15,670 nucleotides of DNA, taken from contig JBKHJB010000033.1 in assembly GCA_046538345.1 (NCBI GenBank), positions 1 to 15,670 on the forward strand, read 5' to 3'. This DNA is from PUND01 sp046538345. Its GTDB lineage: Bacteria > Planctomycetota > Phycisphaerae > SM23-33. The translations under genes were made by a program, and so were the position numbers. Positions 6,874-14,812 of the stretch are shown here, piece after piece; positions within the stretch are counted from its first letter, which is position 1, and each line of letters starts with the position of its first letter. The notes beneath the pieces were generated by a model, which saw only the letters and a program-made list of their open reading frames with translations, ran no database searches and was not told where the DNA came from.

Positions 6874-7791
6874 ATGAAACACGCAATTTTGACAACACTG
6901 ACTTTTATGGCCGGCGTGGCGGTTGCGGCGACCGCGGCGGCCCAGGACGCGCCCACGACCCGACCGGCCAACGGCGAAAGGGAAACCCAGCCCACCACAC
7001 AAGCCACCCAGCCGGGCGTACCCTCGGTGGACGAAATCGTCAACCGGACCAACTACGTCTCGTACTACCAAAGCCACAACGGACGGGCCCAGGTAAAGAT
7101 GGAGATAGTCTCCTCCGACGGCCAGACGCGACGGCGCGAGATGACCATCCTCCGACGCGACGAGCAGAACCCCGAGCGGGAAGAGCGAGCCGACACCGAG
7201 CAGGAGAAGGAAGACAAGTTTACCGGCGAGCAGAAGTATTATGTGTATTTCCACCGCCCCTCGGACGTCAACGGCATGACTTTCCTGGTGTGGAAACACC
7301 TCGGGAAGGACGATGACCGCTGGCTGTACCTGCCCGGCGTGGATTTGGTCAAACGGATATCGGCCGCCGACAAGCGCGGCAGCTTCGCCGGCTCGAACTT
7401 CGTTTACGAAGACGTCTCCGGGCGGAACGTTGACCTCGACGAGCACGAGTTGGTGGACGTAACCGACAACTATTTCATCCTCAAAAACACGCCCAAGGAC
7501 GACCGGTACGTGGATTTCGCGTACTTCAAGATGTGGATACACCGGGACACTTTCGTTACCGTGCAGTCTTCCTATTACAACGACCGGGATGAGGAATATC
7601 GCCGCTATAGCGCCGAGCAGGTCGAGGTCATCGACGGGTATCCAACCGTCACGAAGTCGCGCATGAGCGACCTCGCCAACGAAGAGCATACGTTGATGGA
7701 ATACACCAGCGTGGAGTACAACATCGACCTGCCCGAGGACGTATTCAGCGAACGTTACCTGCGTCGCCCGCCGTATCGGTACCTGCGATGA
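6874..7791 (+). CDS. Secreted LolA-like 'outer membrane lipoprotein-sorting' protein
   Basis: The product is 305 residues with a signal peptide (MKHAILTTLTFMAGVAVAATAAA, cleavage likely before Q24), so it should act in the periplasm. A Thr/Pro/Gln-rich linker (about 25-45) leads into a domain resembling the LolA-like family annotated as outer membrane lipoprotein-sorting protein. That family is often encoded beside MMPL transporters. Recognisable motifs are DDDRWLYLPG (146-155), VKRISA, and GSFAGSNFVYEDVSG (169-183). LolA folds are half-barrels that shield acyl chains; here that is inference by family. It starts 5 bases after the RND stop and overlaps the downstream barrel gene by ATGA, so the three are almost certainly co-translated. 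It may carry cargo between the pump and the outer membrane. The true cargo, lipid or lipoprotein, is unknown. Confidence 0.85.
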   Translation: MKHAILTTLTFMAGVAVAATAAAQDAPTTRPANGERETQPTTQATQPGVPSVDEIVNRTNYVSYYQSHNGRAQVKMEIVSSDGQTRRREMTILRRDEQNPEREERADTEQEKEDKFTGEQKYYVYFHRPSDVNGMTFLVWKHLGKDDDRWLYLPGVDLVKRISAADKRGSFAGSNFVYEDVSGRNVDLDEHELVDVTDNYFILKNTPKDDRYVDFAYFKMWIHRDTFVTVQSSYYNDRDEEYRRYSAEQVEVIDGYPTVTKSRMSDLANEEHTLMEYTSVEYNIDLPEDVFSERYLRRPPYRYLR

Positions 7792-9284
7792 GATTTCAGA
7801 TACCACTGGCTCTTGTGGTCCTGCTAGCCGCTATCTTGGCTCTCGGCCCGGTGGTGCCGGCATCCGCACAGGAGCCGGACCTGCCGGCGGGCCTCGCACC
7901 GGATGAGCCGGATGAAGGTGACGGCGCGCCTGCGTCCGACGAGCCGGCGCTGCCCGGGGGGTTGGACGAGGACTCCGAAGACACCGGCCCGGCCCTTCCG
8001 GAAGGTCTGGCCGATGGGCCTCAAGACGAGCCGGACGAAGAATCGACCGACGAACGCCCACCGTTATGGGAGCAGCTGGGCCTGACGGGTTTCTGGGAGA
8101 TCCGCGGCGGCATTCGCACGCAGCCCGACCGCCATCAGAAGGACGCCTCCATAGGCGAAGCTCGCCTCCAGCTCGAATGGAAGGACCAATGGGAAGCGCT
8201 GAACTTCGCGGTCCGGGCCGACCTGCTCTACGACCCGGTGTATGATCACCACACCGTGGACCTCGACGAGGGGCAGGGCTTGCTCGACCTTCGCGAGGCG
8301 AAGGTGGGCTTCTCCCCGCTGGAATTCATAGACGTGGAGGCGGGCCGGCAGATACTCACCTGGGGTACGGGAGACCTGCTGTTCCTCAACGACCTGTTCC
8401 CTAAGGACTGGGTTTCCTTCCTGACCGGCCGGGACATCGAATATCTCAAGGCCCCTTCCGACGCGGTCAAGGTCAGCGTCTTCGGCGACCTGGTGAACGT
8501 CGATTTCGTCTATACCCCCGTCTTCGACGCCGACCGCTACGTCCGCGGCGAGCGGCTTAGCTACTACAGTTCCACGCTGGGCCGACGCGCCGGCAGGGAC
8601 GCCCGGATCCACGGCGACGAGCCGGAAACGTGGTTCCGTGACGCTGAATATGCGGTCCGCGTTCACCATAACATCGACAGCTACGAGTTGGCCGGCTACG
8701 GATACTGGGGATACTGGAAAAGCCCCGGCGGTATGGACCCCGTTACCGGCAAGGCCACCTTCCCCCGATTGAACGTGTACGGCGCCTCGGTGCGCGGGCC
8801 GGCGCTGTGGGGCATCGCCAACGCCGAGGTCGCGTACTACCAGTCCCGCGAGGACCAGTCCGGCAGCGACCCCACCGTCAACAACAGTCAGATGCGATTT
8901 CTGCTCGGCTGGGAGCGGGATCTGCCGGAGATCGCCGGCGATTTCAGCGTCGCCGCTCAATACTACGTCGAGTGGATGCTCGATTACGACGACTACCTGC
9001 GTACGCTGCCACCGAACGCGCCGGCCGAGGATGAGGACCGCCACGTGGTTACGCTGCGACTGACCAAGCAATATCTCAACCAGAACCTGACGCTGTCGTT
9101 TTTCGCCTTCTACAGTCCGACCGACGAGGACGCCTACCTGCGTCCCAACATCAGCTACGACGTCACAGACAACTGGAGGGTCGAGCTGGGCGGGAACGTG
9201 TTCTTCGGTAAGCACGAGCACACGTTCTTCAACCAATTCGCCCGCAACTCCAACGTTTACGGAGCCCTTCGCTACAGCTTCTGA
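7788..9284 (+). CDS. DUF1302-like outer-membrane beta-barrel protein with acidic LPxGL repeats
   Basis: The product is 498 residues with a signal peptide ending ASA|QE (cleavage after about residue 27). A low-complexity acidic, Pro-rich segment (29-92) holds three LPxGL motifs. From about residue 98 onward the protein alternates short beta-strands rich in aromatics and ends in RYSF, with a terminal Phe as expected for recognition by the BAM machinery. The stretch VEAGRQILTWGTGDLLFLNDLFPKDW resembles the DUF1302-type family often found beside MMPL/RND pumps. The ATG overlaps the upstream stop as ATGA, so translation is probably coupled. It is the best candidate for the outer-membrane element of this operon: a channel, receptor or acceptor for what the RND protein and LolA-like carrier deliver. 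No clear terminator follows in the 185-base gap. Confidence 0.82.
   Translation: MRFQIPLALVVLLAAILALGPVVPASAQEPDLPAGLAPDEPDEGDGAPASDEPALPGGLDEDSEDTGPALPEGLADGPQDEPDEESTDERPPLWEQLGLTGFWEIRGGIRTQPDRHQKDASIGEARLQLEWKDQWEALNFAVRADLLYDPVYDHHTVDLDEGQGLLDLREAKVGFSPLEFIDVEAGRQILTWGTGDLLFLNDLFPKDWVSFLTGRDIEYLKAPSDAVKVSVFGDLVNVDFVYTPVFDADRYVRGERLSYYSSTLGRRAGRDARIHGDEPETWFRDAEYAVRVHHNIDSYELAGYGYWGYWKSPGGMDPVTGKATFPRLNVYGASVRGPALWGIANAEVAYYQSREDQSGSDPTVNNSQMRFLLGWERDLPEIAGDFSVAAQYYVEWMLDYDDYLRTLPPNAPAEDEDRHVVTLRLTKQYLNQNLTLSFFAFYSPTDEDAYLRPNISYDVTDNWRVELGGNVFFGKHEHTFFNQFARNSNVYGALRYSF
7881..8009 (+). repeat. Three LPxGL-acidic repeats in the barrel's N-terminal segment
   Basis: LPAGL (residues 32-36), LPGGL (55-59) and LPEGL (70-74) are each followed by an acidic run of Asp, Glu and Pro. 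Spacing is 23 and 15 residues. The segment lies between the signal peptide and the barrel, so it should face the periplasm. Confidence 0.7.
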
Positions 9285-9469
9285 AGCTCCGCGAAGCCGA
9301 GCCGTCGTCACGCTTGATCGATACACCGTGCTGAGCTTCGTAGATCCCCGATAGATAGTGATTTTCACAGCGGGCTATCGGTATTGCATCCAGAGGGTTT
9401 TCGTGGTTACCTTTATCCGGCCCCACGTTCGCCGGCGGCTTCCGGCGGAGGCGAAAGGAGCGCGAGCAA
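9285..9469 (+). other. Intergenic gap before the PLP enzyme gene
   Basis: CCGATAG (9348-9354) and CTATCGG (9375-9381) form a 7-bp inverted repeat, with a smaller GTGA/TCAC hairpin (9358-9361 and 9365-9368) inside its loop. No T run follows, so I do not call a terminator. I looked for a SAM riboswitch here because of the neighbouring enzyme class and recognised none. Confidence 0.3.
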
Positions 9470-10639
9470 ATGGCCCCCGACCCACTGACACCCTACGGCA
9501 ATCGGCCGATGGTCACACCCATTGTCAATGCCGTCAACTACGAGTACCTATCGTTCGACGTACTCCGCGAGATTACCGACGGCGAGATAGAGGGCTACAC
9601 CTACCACCGCGACGACAACCCCACCGTACGCGAGGTGGAACGCAAGATCGCCCGACTGGAAGGCGCCGAGGACTGCATCGTCTGCACGACAGGAATGGCC
9701 GCCTGCACCATGGTGTACCTCACGTATCTCGCCAAGGGCGACCACCTGGTCATTTTCCACGACACCTACGGCGCCAACTACAAGGTCTCTCTGATACTGG
9801 AGAACTTCGGCGTGGAAGTAACCTGGCTGGACGCCGACAACGCCGACCAACTCGGCGAGCACCTTCGGGCCAACACGAAGATGGTCTTCCTCGAGACCCC
9901 CAGCAATCCCCTATGCAAGGTCATCGACATAGAGGCCGTCCGGCAGGCGGCCGACAAAGTCGGCGCCATGGTCGTGGTGGACAATACTTTCGCCACGCCT
10001 TTCCACCAGAACCCTTTGACACTCGGAGCCGACCTGGTGATTCACAGCGCCACCAAGGCGCTGGGCGGACACAACGACCTGATGGCCGGCGCCATCGCCG
10101 GAAGCAAGGAACACTACAACCGCCTGTGGTTCACCCGCCAGGCGATCGGCACCACGCTGGACGCGTATTCCGCCTTCCTGCTGGACCGCGGACTGAAGAC
10201 CTTCGGCATCCGCGCCGAAGCGATGTCACGCACGGCGCAGGCGGTCGCGGAGTTCCTCTCCGAACAGCCCATGGTATCACGGCTGATGTATCCGGGCCTG
10301 GAAAGCCACCCCGAACACGAGGTCGCTTGTCGGCAGATGCATAACGGGTTCGGCGGAATGCTCGCCTTCGACGTCGGCGAGAGGGAGGAACACGCCAAAC
10401 GCTTCATAGCCGCCCTGCGGACCATCTATCACGCGGTCAGTCTCGGCGCGACCGAGTCGCTCATCTGCATTCCGTACCTCACCACCATGCTCTATCTGCC
10501 GCCGGAGTTGAGGACGGACTTCGGCGTCCGGCGAAACACGGTCCGGCTGTCTATCGGTCTGGAACCCGCCGATGAGCTGATAAAAGATCTCAAGCAGGCG
10601 CTGGCGTGCGTGGAACAGGGCGTGCCGCTGGGCGAGTGA
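9470..10639 (+). CDS. Cys/Met-metabolism PLP-dependent enzyme (cystathionine synthase/lyase family)
   Basis: This is a fold-type I PLP enzyme of 389 residues, the normal family length. Conserved elements in order: YHRDDNPT (Y45, R47, 45-52), which bind the PLP phosphate of the neighbouring subunit; TTGMAA (73-78); Y100 in DTYGAN, which stacks on the PLP ring; ETPSNP; D171 in VVVDNTFATPF, which pairs with the pyridine nitrogen; the Schiff-base lysine K196 in HSATKALGGH; SLGATESL; and R359 in NTVRLSIGLE, which holds the substrate carboxylate. GAAAGGAG lies 9 bases before the ATG. The family includes cystathionine gamma-synthase, cystathionine beta- and gamma-lyases, methionine gamma-lyase and O-acylhomoserine sulfhydrylases. 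The sequence alone does not separate these by eye, so I give no symbol. Neighbours give no pathway hint. Confidence 0.9.
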   Translation: MAPDPLTPYGNRPMVTPIVNAVNYEYLSFDVLREITDGEIEGYTYHRDDNPTVREVERKIARLEGAEDCIVCTTGMAACTMVYLTYLAKGDHLVIFHDTYGANYKVSLILENFGVEVTWLDADNADQLGEHLRANTKMVFLETPSNPLCKVIDIEAVRQAADKVGAMVVVDNTFATPFHQNPLTLGADLVIHSATKALGGHNDLMAGAIAGSKEHYNRLWFTRQAIGTTLDAYSAFLLDRGLKTFGIRAEAMSRTAQAVAEFLSEQPMVSRLMYPGLESHPEHEVACRQMHNGFGGMLAFDVGEREEHAKRFIAALRTIYHAVSLGATESLICIPYLTTMLYLPPELRTDFGVRRNTVRLSIGLEPADELIKDLKQALACVEQGVPLGE

Positions 10640-10683
10640 GCTTTTGCGGTCTCTGCGCCAGCGAAGTTTCGCCGGACGCTCGG

Positions 10684-11250
10684 TCAGCGTGACTGGCCGG
10701 CTTCGGCGTACCGCTGCTGAAGAGCTTTCAGCGCCTTGCGATTCGACAGCCGAGCGACAGAGCCCATCCGATCCACGAGCAGTATGCCGTCGAGATGGTC
10801 GCTTTCGTGCTGGAGTATGCGGGCGTGGAGGTCGCTGCCGCTCTCCTCGAACCACTCACCGTCCAGCCCTTGAGCGCGTATGGTTACGCTGGCGTGACGC
10901 TTGATTTTGCAGAAGATGCCCGGAAAGCTCAAACACCCCTCGTCGTCTTCCTGGGAGCCCTCGGACGATATTATCCGCGGGTTGATGTAAACGCGGCGGT
11001 CGCCCGTATCCGCAGTCGGAGACGCCACGAACAGCCGGGCCGTCACACCTACCTGCGGGCCCGCCAGACCTACCCCCCTTCCGGCGAACATAAGCTCGAA
11101 CATCCGCTCGGCCAACGCCCCCACGGCCGGGTCGGCCGGATCCGGGACCTCGGCGCAGTCCTGCTTCAGCCGAGCGTCCGGATAGAACGTTATCCTCAGC
11201 GATGAGAGGTCTGCGGACTGAATTATATCGTTTCCATTCACTTTCACCAT
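10684..11250 (-). CDS. def: Peptide deformylase
   Basis: This is a metalloenzyme that removes the N-formyl group from new proteins. With the ATG at 11250 the product is 188 residues, near the usual 150-190. All three signatures are present. Motif 1 is GVGLAGPQ (59-66), where the common form has Ala instead of the second-last Gly. Motif 2 is EGCLSFPG with metal-ligand C105. Motif 3 is QHESDHLDG with H147, catalytic E148 and H151. The domain-start pattern RITFYPDARLKQ lies at 19-30. An in-frame ATG at 11301 would add 17 residues. Neither start has a visible Shine-Dalgarno, so the N-terminus is uncertain. The gene is convergent with the PLP enzyme (44 bases between stops) and divergent from the large lipoprotein gene. 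Confidence 0.92.
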   Translation of the reverse strand: MVKVNGNDIIQSADLSSLRITFYPDARLKQDCAEVPDPADPAVGALAERMFELMFAGRGVGLAGPQVGVTARLFVASPTADTGDRRVYINPRIISSEGSQEDDEGCLSFPGIFCKIKRHASVTIRAQGLDGEWFEESGSDLHARILQHESDHLDGILLVDRMGSVARLSNRKALKALQQRYAEAGQSR

Positions 11251-11531
11251 GTTAGCAGTCGGGCAAAGGGCATACAAGCTGGACCGGCGGTTCTCTTGCA
11301 TCGCGCAGCCGGGTGTGGCATTGATCCCCGTGCTCGAAACCTTCTATACCGCCGGGCTACCGTCCCTAACCCTGCCCGGGGTGGGCCGCAGTGTATTCAC
11401 TCGGCCGAGCCAGCTCGCACCCGGGCGCAATCGGCATTAACCCCGCGCTGGCATACGCGTGAAGGAAGGGTAAACTTGGTCCTGCCGCTACGTCGAGCGA
11501 CAGCCGTTTGCCCTCATGGTCACGCGTTATC
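11251..11531. other. Divergent intergenic region between def and the lipoprotein gene
   Basis: This region must hold the promoters for both directions, but I see no convincing -35/-10 pair on either strand. No RNA gene or repeat was recognised. If def starts at 11301 the region is correspondingly shorter. Confidence 0.3.
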
Positions 11532-11536
11532 GGAGG
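11532..11536 (+). promoter_or_regulatory. Ribosome binding site setting the lipoprotein start
   Basis: GGAGG lies 6 bases before the ATG at 11543. It directly abuts the ATG at 11537 and lies downstream of the ATG at 11516, so neither of those can use it. The choice at 11543 also gives a clean signal peptide. Confidence 0.75.
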
Positions 11537-11542
11537 ATGAAG

Positions 11543-14500
11543 ATGCCTCGTCTACTCGCGGTCTGTGCCGTAGTTCTCATGGGGGCGTTGGTCTTGCCGG
11601 GCTGTGGGGACGAGACAAAAACGTCCACCGGCGGCGCATCATCGTCTTCGCAGGACGATTCCGCCTGGCGTTTTGTCGGCGCCGTCGAGCCGTTGGCGGT
11701 GTCCGACGAACCGGAGGGAGAAGCCAGTTGGTTTCGCCGGACGAAGCCGGGCAGCGCACATGTCGAGCCGGACGACGTGGCCGTGGAGCTTCGCCCGCTA
11801 TATAGCAGCCCGGTCGAACCCGCCGACAGCGACGTTACGGTGAAAGTCGAGGGCGCGGAGGTGGTGATTCCCGCCGGCGTCATCGACCGGCGTCAGTCGC
11901 TGGTGATTGCTCGGGCTGTGGAACCTGCCGAACTGCCCGTCCAGGGCTTCGAAGCTGTGGGCACCTGGCAGGTTTCCCTGGGAGAGCGTAGTGTGTTCGA
12001 CAAACCGCTGACTCTTCGCTTCCGCCTCCCGCAGCGGGCCGCGGAGCCGGCCCGTCGCAGACCCCAGCCGCTGGCGGCTATGTATTACCATCCATCCGCC
12101 CGAGCATGGGTCTATACACCGGTGACGTACGATCCGGCAACCTCGCACGCCGAAATCCGCACGCGCCACCTGACGTTGTTGACGATCGTGCTTCGCCCGG
12201 TCAACAACCTCGTCCATGACGCGGTCTATACCGACCACTTCGCCATCTTTTATTCGAAAGAGGACATCCTGACCGACACGGAGGTCAACGAGGGCATGTG
12301 GTCGGACAAGCTCGTCACCGACCTGAACAAGCACGGCGAGCCGGTGGGCCTGGCCCGGCAGGTGGACGCCAAAACGATCGAGGTCGAAGGACGCAACGAC
12401 GTTCCGACCTACATCGTTTACCTGGCCAAGGCGTTGGAGTACGCCTGGCACCGCTACAAGGACCAGGGCCTGGAACTGCCCGAATGGACGCGGACGGACA
12501 TCTACGTAGGCGTGAACTCGCCTCTGAGCGACGAGAACCATCGAGGCAAGCTGCTGGGGACGATTGAGATAACTCCTTCTTCCACCTGGCGGCCTTCGAC
12601 AGTGCGCGTGGCCTCGGCCCACGAGTTCTTCCACACCGTGCAGGCGGAGTATCTCGGTCTGGCGGTCATGTCCATGAACTACCGCACCTGGTGGCTGGAA
12701 GCACTGGCGGAGTTCGCCCCGCGGACGGTCTGGGGACAAACCGTCCCGCAGAAGGGCATGAAGCCGAACTTCTTCAAGCTTCCCCTGCCGACGGTGGACG
12801 ACTCGCACGAGTACGGCTGCTCGCAATTCGTCCGCTTCCTGGTGTCGAAAAAGGGCATAAGCTTCACCGAACTGACCACCGGCACGCTGAATATACCTTC
12901 GGGTATCCTGGCGATGGAGGAGATCAGCGCGCCGGACTTCGCACTGTTCAACAAGCTTCTCGGTGTCGAACAGCCCTTCGATGACTACACCGTCATGGCG
13001 ACCTGCGGCATGATCGATCGACTCCTGCGCAAGGAGGGCACCACGCTGGCCGACGCCTACGCGGAGTTCGTCGCCTGGGCGATGTTCGACGACGCGTGCG
13101 GGGCGCTGGTGTCCGACGGCGACCAGCTCCTCTCACTGGCGGCGGGTCATCATACGATCGGCGGGCTGGCCTTGAACGACGAGAAGGTAGAGCAGGTTCT
13201 CAAGACCGAGCCGCACGGTACGGCCGACGTGTGGGCGTTGGCGGTGGAGAATCCTCCGGCCTCGGCCAAGCGGCCCCCGCGGAAGGTAACCGTGGAGGTT
13301 GACGGCGAGGTACCACCGCTGAGCCGCCTGAACGTGTACGTGCTGAAAGACAACGCCCGCCTTACCGGCGGAAAGCGGCCGGACGCCTCCCTGAGCGGTC
13401 CCGACCCGTCGGCGGACGTGGCCGTCGGCGCCAGGGACATGCTCTATATCGTCTCGGCGAACAACTCGAACAAGCCGGCCGAGGTGAAAGTCCGTGTACT
13501 GGGCGGTCTGGATTTCCGCATCGAGCCGGCGGACGCTGACGATCTGGAGGTCCGCGAGGAAATGACCTTCCAGGCGGTTTCGGACTCGCTGCCGAAGGAC
13601 ATTCCGCCGAGCCGGCTGAAGGTGCGCTGGACGCCCGTTTTCGGCGTTCGCGAGGAATCGCCCGTTGAAACCGTCGGAGCCGGGTTCGTCTCGGACTACA
13701 CCTACGCCTGGCTGCACAAGGGCGACTACACGCTGCGTGCCGAATTGCTGGACGACGGAAAGCCCATCGCCGACGCCAGTGTGCCGGTGAAGGTGGCGAT
13801 GACCGACGAGCCGAGCGTCACGCTGGAGGCCCGCAGCATTACCGTACCGGCGGGCAAGGAATTCAGCATATCGGCCACCACGGCCAACGCACCCGCCGGC
13901 TCCACGTACCAATGGCAGATAAATAACAACAAGACAGTCAAAACCACCGAGCCGCAGTGCAGCTTCACCCTCCCCTCGGCCGGTGAGTGCAAGATTACCG
14001 TCAAGATGATCGCGCCCGAAGGCCGAGTCGTCGCCGGCGACACGGCAAGTCTCACAGTCGAGCCGGGGGAAGATCTTGTCTGGATCGAGGAGCATCACCA
14101 ACGCGACGGCGAGAAGATTCTGGCCCGGAGGTACCAGGTCTTCCGCGGCACGTTCATCAAGCACGGCCAATGGCTGGAGTACTACACCGACGGCAAGCAC
14201 GACGGGGCTTTGAAGGCCCGCAAGACGTTCGAGCACAGTACCTGCCGCAAGAGCGAGACGTTCTATGCCGACGGCCAGCCCCTGCAGATAGCCCACTTCG
14301 ACGAACAGGGCAGGTACCACGGCGAGCGCAGCCAATACTTCTCCGACGGCCGACGGGTACTGTTGGAGAACTACGCCCAGGGAGTCAAAAACGGCCCATA
14401 TGAGCGACTGTACACCAGCGGCAACAGTTATACCCGCCACAGCGGCCGGTATGTGGACGGCAAGATAAGCGGCACACTGACGCTATACAGCGGCAACTCG

Positions 14501-14776
14501 GCCAGCGGCAGGGAATATCTCTGGAAGACCCAGGAGCACCTCGCAGGCAAGAAACACGGCAAACAGGTTACCTACCTGCCGGACGGACGGCCCGCCGGCG
14601 AGGCGGAGTATCGCGACGGCAAGCCCCACGGGTGGTCCAGGGCGTGGTACACCTCCGAGATTAAAGACGGCATCTACTATCTGATGAGCGAGACGCTGTA
14701 CGAAAACGGCAAGGCGGTGCGAAAGCGCATGTACAACAGAGACGGCGAAGTAAGAAGCGACAAAGAGCTGAACTGA
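11543..14776 (+). CDS. Large lipoprotein: gluzincin-type metallopeptidase, Ig/PKD-like domain and YwqK/MORN-type repeats
   Basis: The product is 1077 residues. The lipoprotein signal ends in LPGC with C21 as the lipidated residue, followed by a Ser/Thr/Gly linker. Residues about 80-215 look like a ZU5-like beta-sandwich (VVIPAGVI, FDKPLTLRFRLP, HPSARAWVYTPV). A zinc peptidase site follows: H360-E361-x-x-H364 in SAHEFFHTVQ, with E386 in WWLEALAEF 22 residues on, the gluzincin arrangement. Residues about 757-839 form an Ig/PKD-like domain (SITVPAGKEFSISATT, YQWQINNN). From about 870 to the end runs a YwqK/MORN_2-type repeat array. It likely sits on the periplasmic or outer surface. Substrate and role are unknown; the peptidase and repeat domains are recognised by motif only. 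It is flanked by def (divergent) and a methyltransferase-like gene (convergent), so it appears monocistronic. Confidence 0.8.
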   Translation: MPRLLAVCAVVLMGALVLPGCGDETKTSTGGASSSSQDDSAWRFVGAVEPLAVSDEPEGEASWFRRTKPGSAHVEPDDVAVELRPLYSSPVEPADSDVTVKVEGAEVVIPAGVIDRRQSLVIARAVEPAELPVQGFEAVGTWQVSLGERSVFDKPLTLRFRLPQRAAEPARRRPQPLAAMYYHPSARAWVYTPVTYDPATSHAEIRTRHLTLLTIVLRPVNNLVHDAVYTDHFAIFYSKEDILTDTEVNEGMWSDKLVTDLNKHGEPVGLARQVDAKTIEVEGRNDVPTYIVYLAKALEYAWHRYKDQGLELPEWTRTDIYVGVNSPLSDENHRGKLLGTIEITPSSTWRPSTVRVASAHEFFHTVQAEYLGLAVMSMNYRTWWLEALAEFAPRTVWGQTVPQKGMKPNFFKLPLPTVDDSHEYGCSQFVRFLVSKKGISFTELTTGTLNIPSGILAMEEISAPDFALFNKLLGVEQPFDDYTVMATCGMIDRLLRKEGTTLADAYAEFVAWAMFDDACGALVSDGDQLLSLAAGHHTIGGLALNDEKVEQVLKTEPHGTADVWALAVENPPASAKRPPRKVTVEVDGEVPPLSRLNVYVLKDNARLTGGKRPDASLSGPDPSADVAVGARDMLYIVSANNSNKPAEVKVRVLGGLDFRIEPADADDLEVREEMTFQAVSDSLPKDIPPSRLKVRWTPVFGVREESPVETVGAGFVSDYTYAWLHKGDYTLRAELLDDGKPIADASVPVKVAMTDEPSVTLEARSITVPAGKEFSISATTANAPAGSTYQWQINNNKTVKTTEPQCSFTLPSAGECKITVKMIAPEGRVVAGDTASLTVEPGEDLVWIEEHHQRDGEKILARRYQVFRGTFIKHGQWLEYYTDGKHDGALKARKTFEHSTCRKSETFYADGQPLQIAHFDEQGRYHGERSQYFSDGRRVLLENYAQGVKNGPYERLYTSGNSYTRHSGRYVDGKISGTLTLYSGNSASGREYLWKTQEHLAGKKHGKQVTYLPDGRPAGEAEYRDGKPHGWSRAWYTSEIKDGIYYLMSETLYENGKAVRKRMYNRDGEVRSDKELN
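14150..14750 (+). repeat. YwqK/MORN_2-type repeat array in the lipoprotein C-terminus
   Basis: About six degenerate units of the form G-x-x-x-x-Y-x-x-(D)G begin at G875, G927, G951, G977, G1006 and G1030. Examples are GQWLEYYTDG, GERSQYFSDG, GPYERLYTSG and GKQVTYLPDG. Most intervals are 24-29 residues, and the first gap of 52 may hide a decayed unit. The repeats are visible at protein level; the DNA is too diverged for recent duplication. Confidence 0.7.
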
Positions 14777-14812
14777 TAACCGCCGCGGCGAGGGTATCTC
14801 TCCGCCTGATGG

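Noticed and set aside
6739..7806. Minus-strand reading frame of 355 residues opposite the LolA-like gene
   Set aside because: The plus strand has a signal peptide, family motifs and operon spacing; the minus product has none of these.
8064..9368. Minus-strand reading frame of 434 residues opposite the barrel gene
   Set aside because: It is an antisense shadow; the plus strand encodes a barrel with signal peptide and terminal Phe.
9285..9469. SAM or other sulfur-related riboswitch before the PLP enzyme
   Set aside because: No conserved riboswitch core or terminator/antiterminator pair was recognised.
10640..10683. Bidirectional terminator between the PLP enzyme and def
   Set aside because: Only a 5-bp GCGAA/TTCGC palindrome with a 2-base centre is present, and it is not followed by a T run in either direction.
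13133..14440. Minus-strand reading frame of 435 residues opposite the large lipoprotein
   Set aside because: No domain pattern, while the plus frame carries the Ig-like and MORN-type segments.
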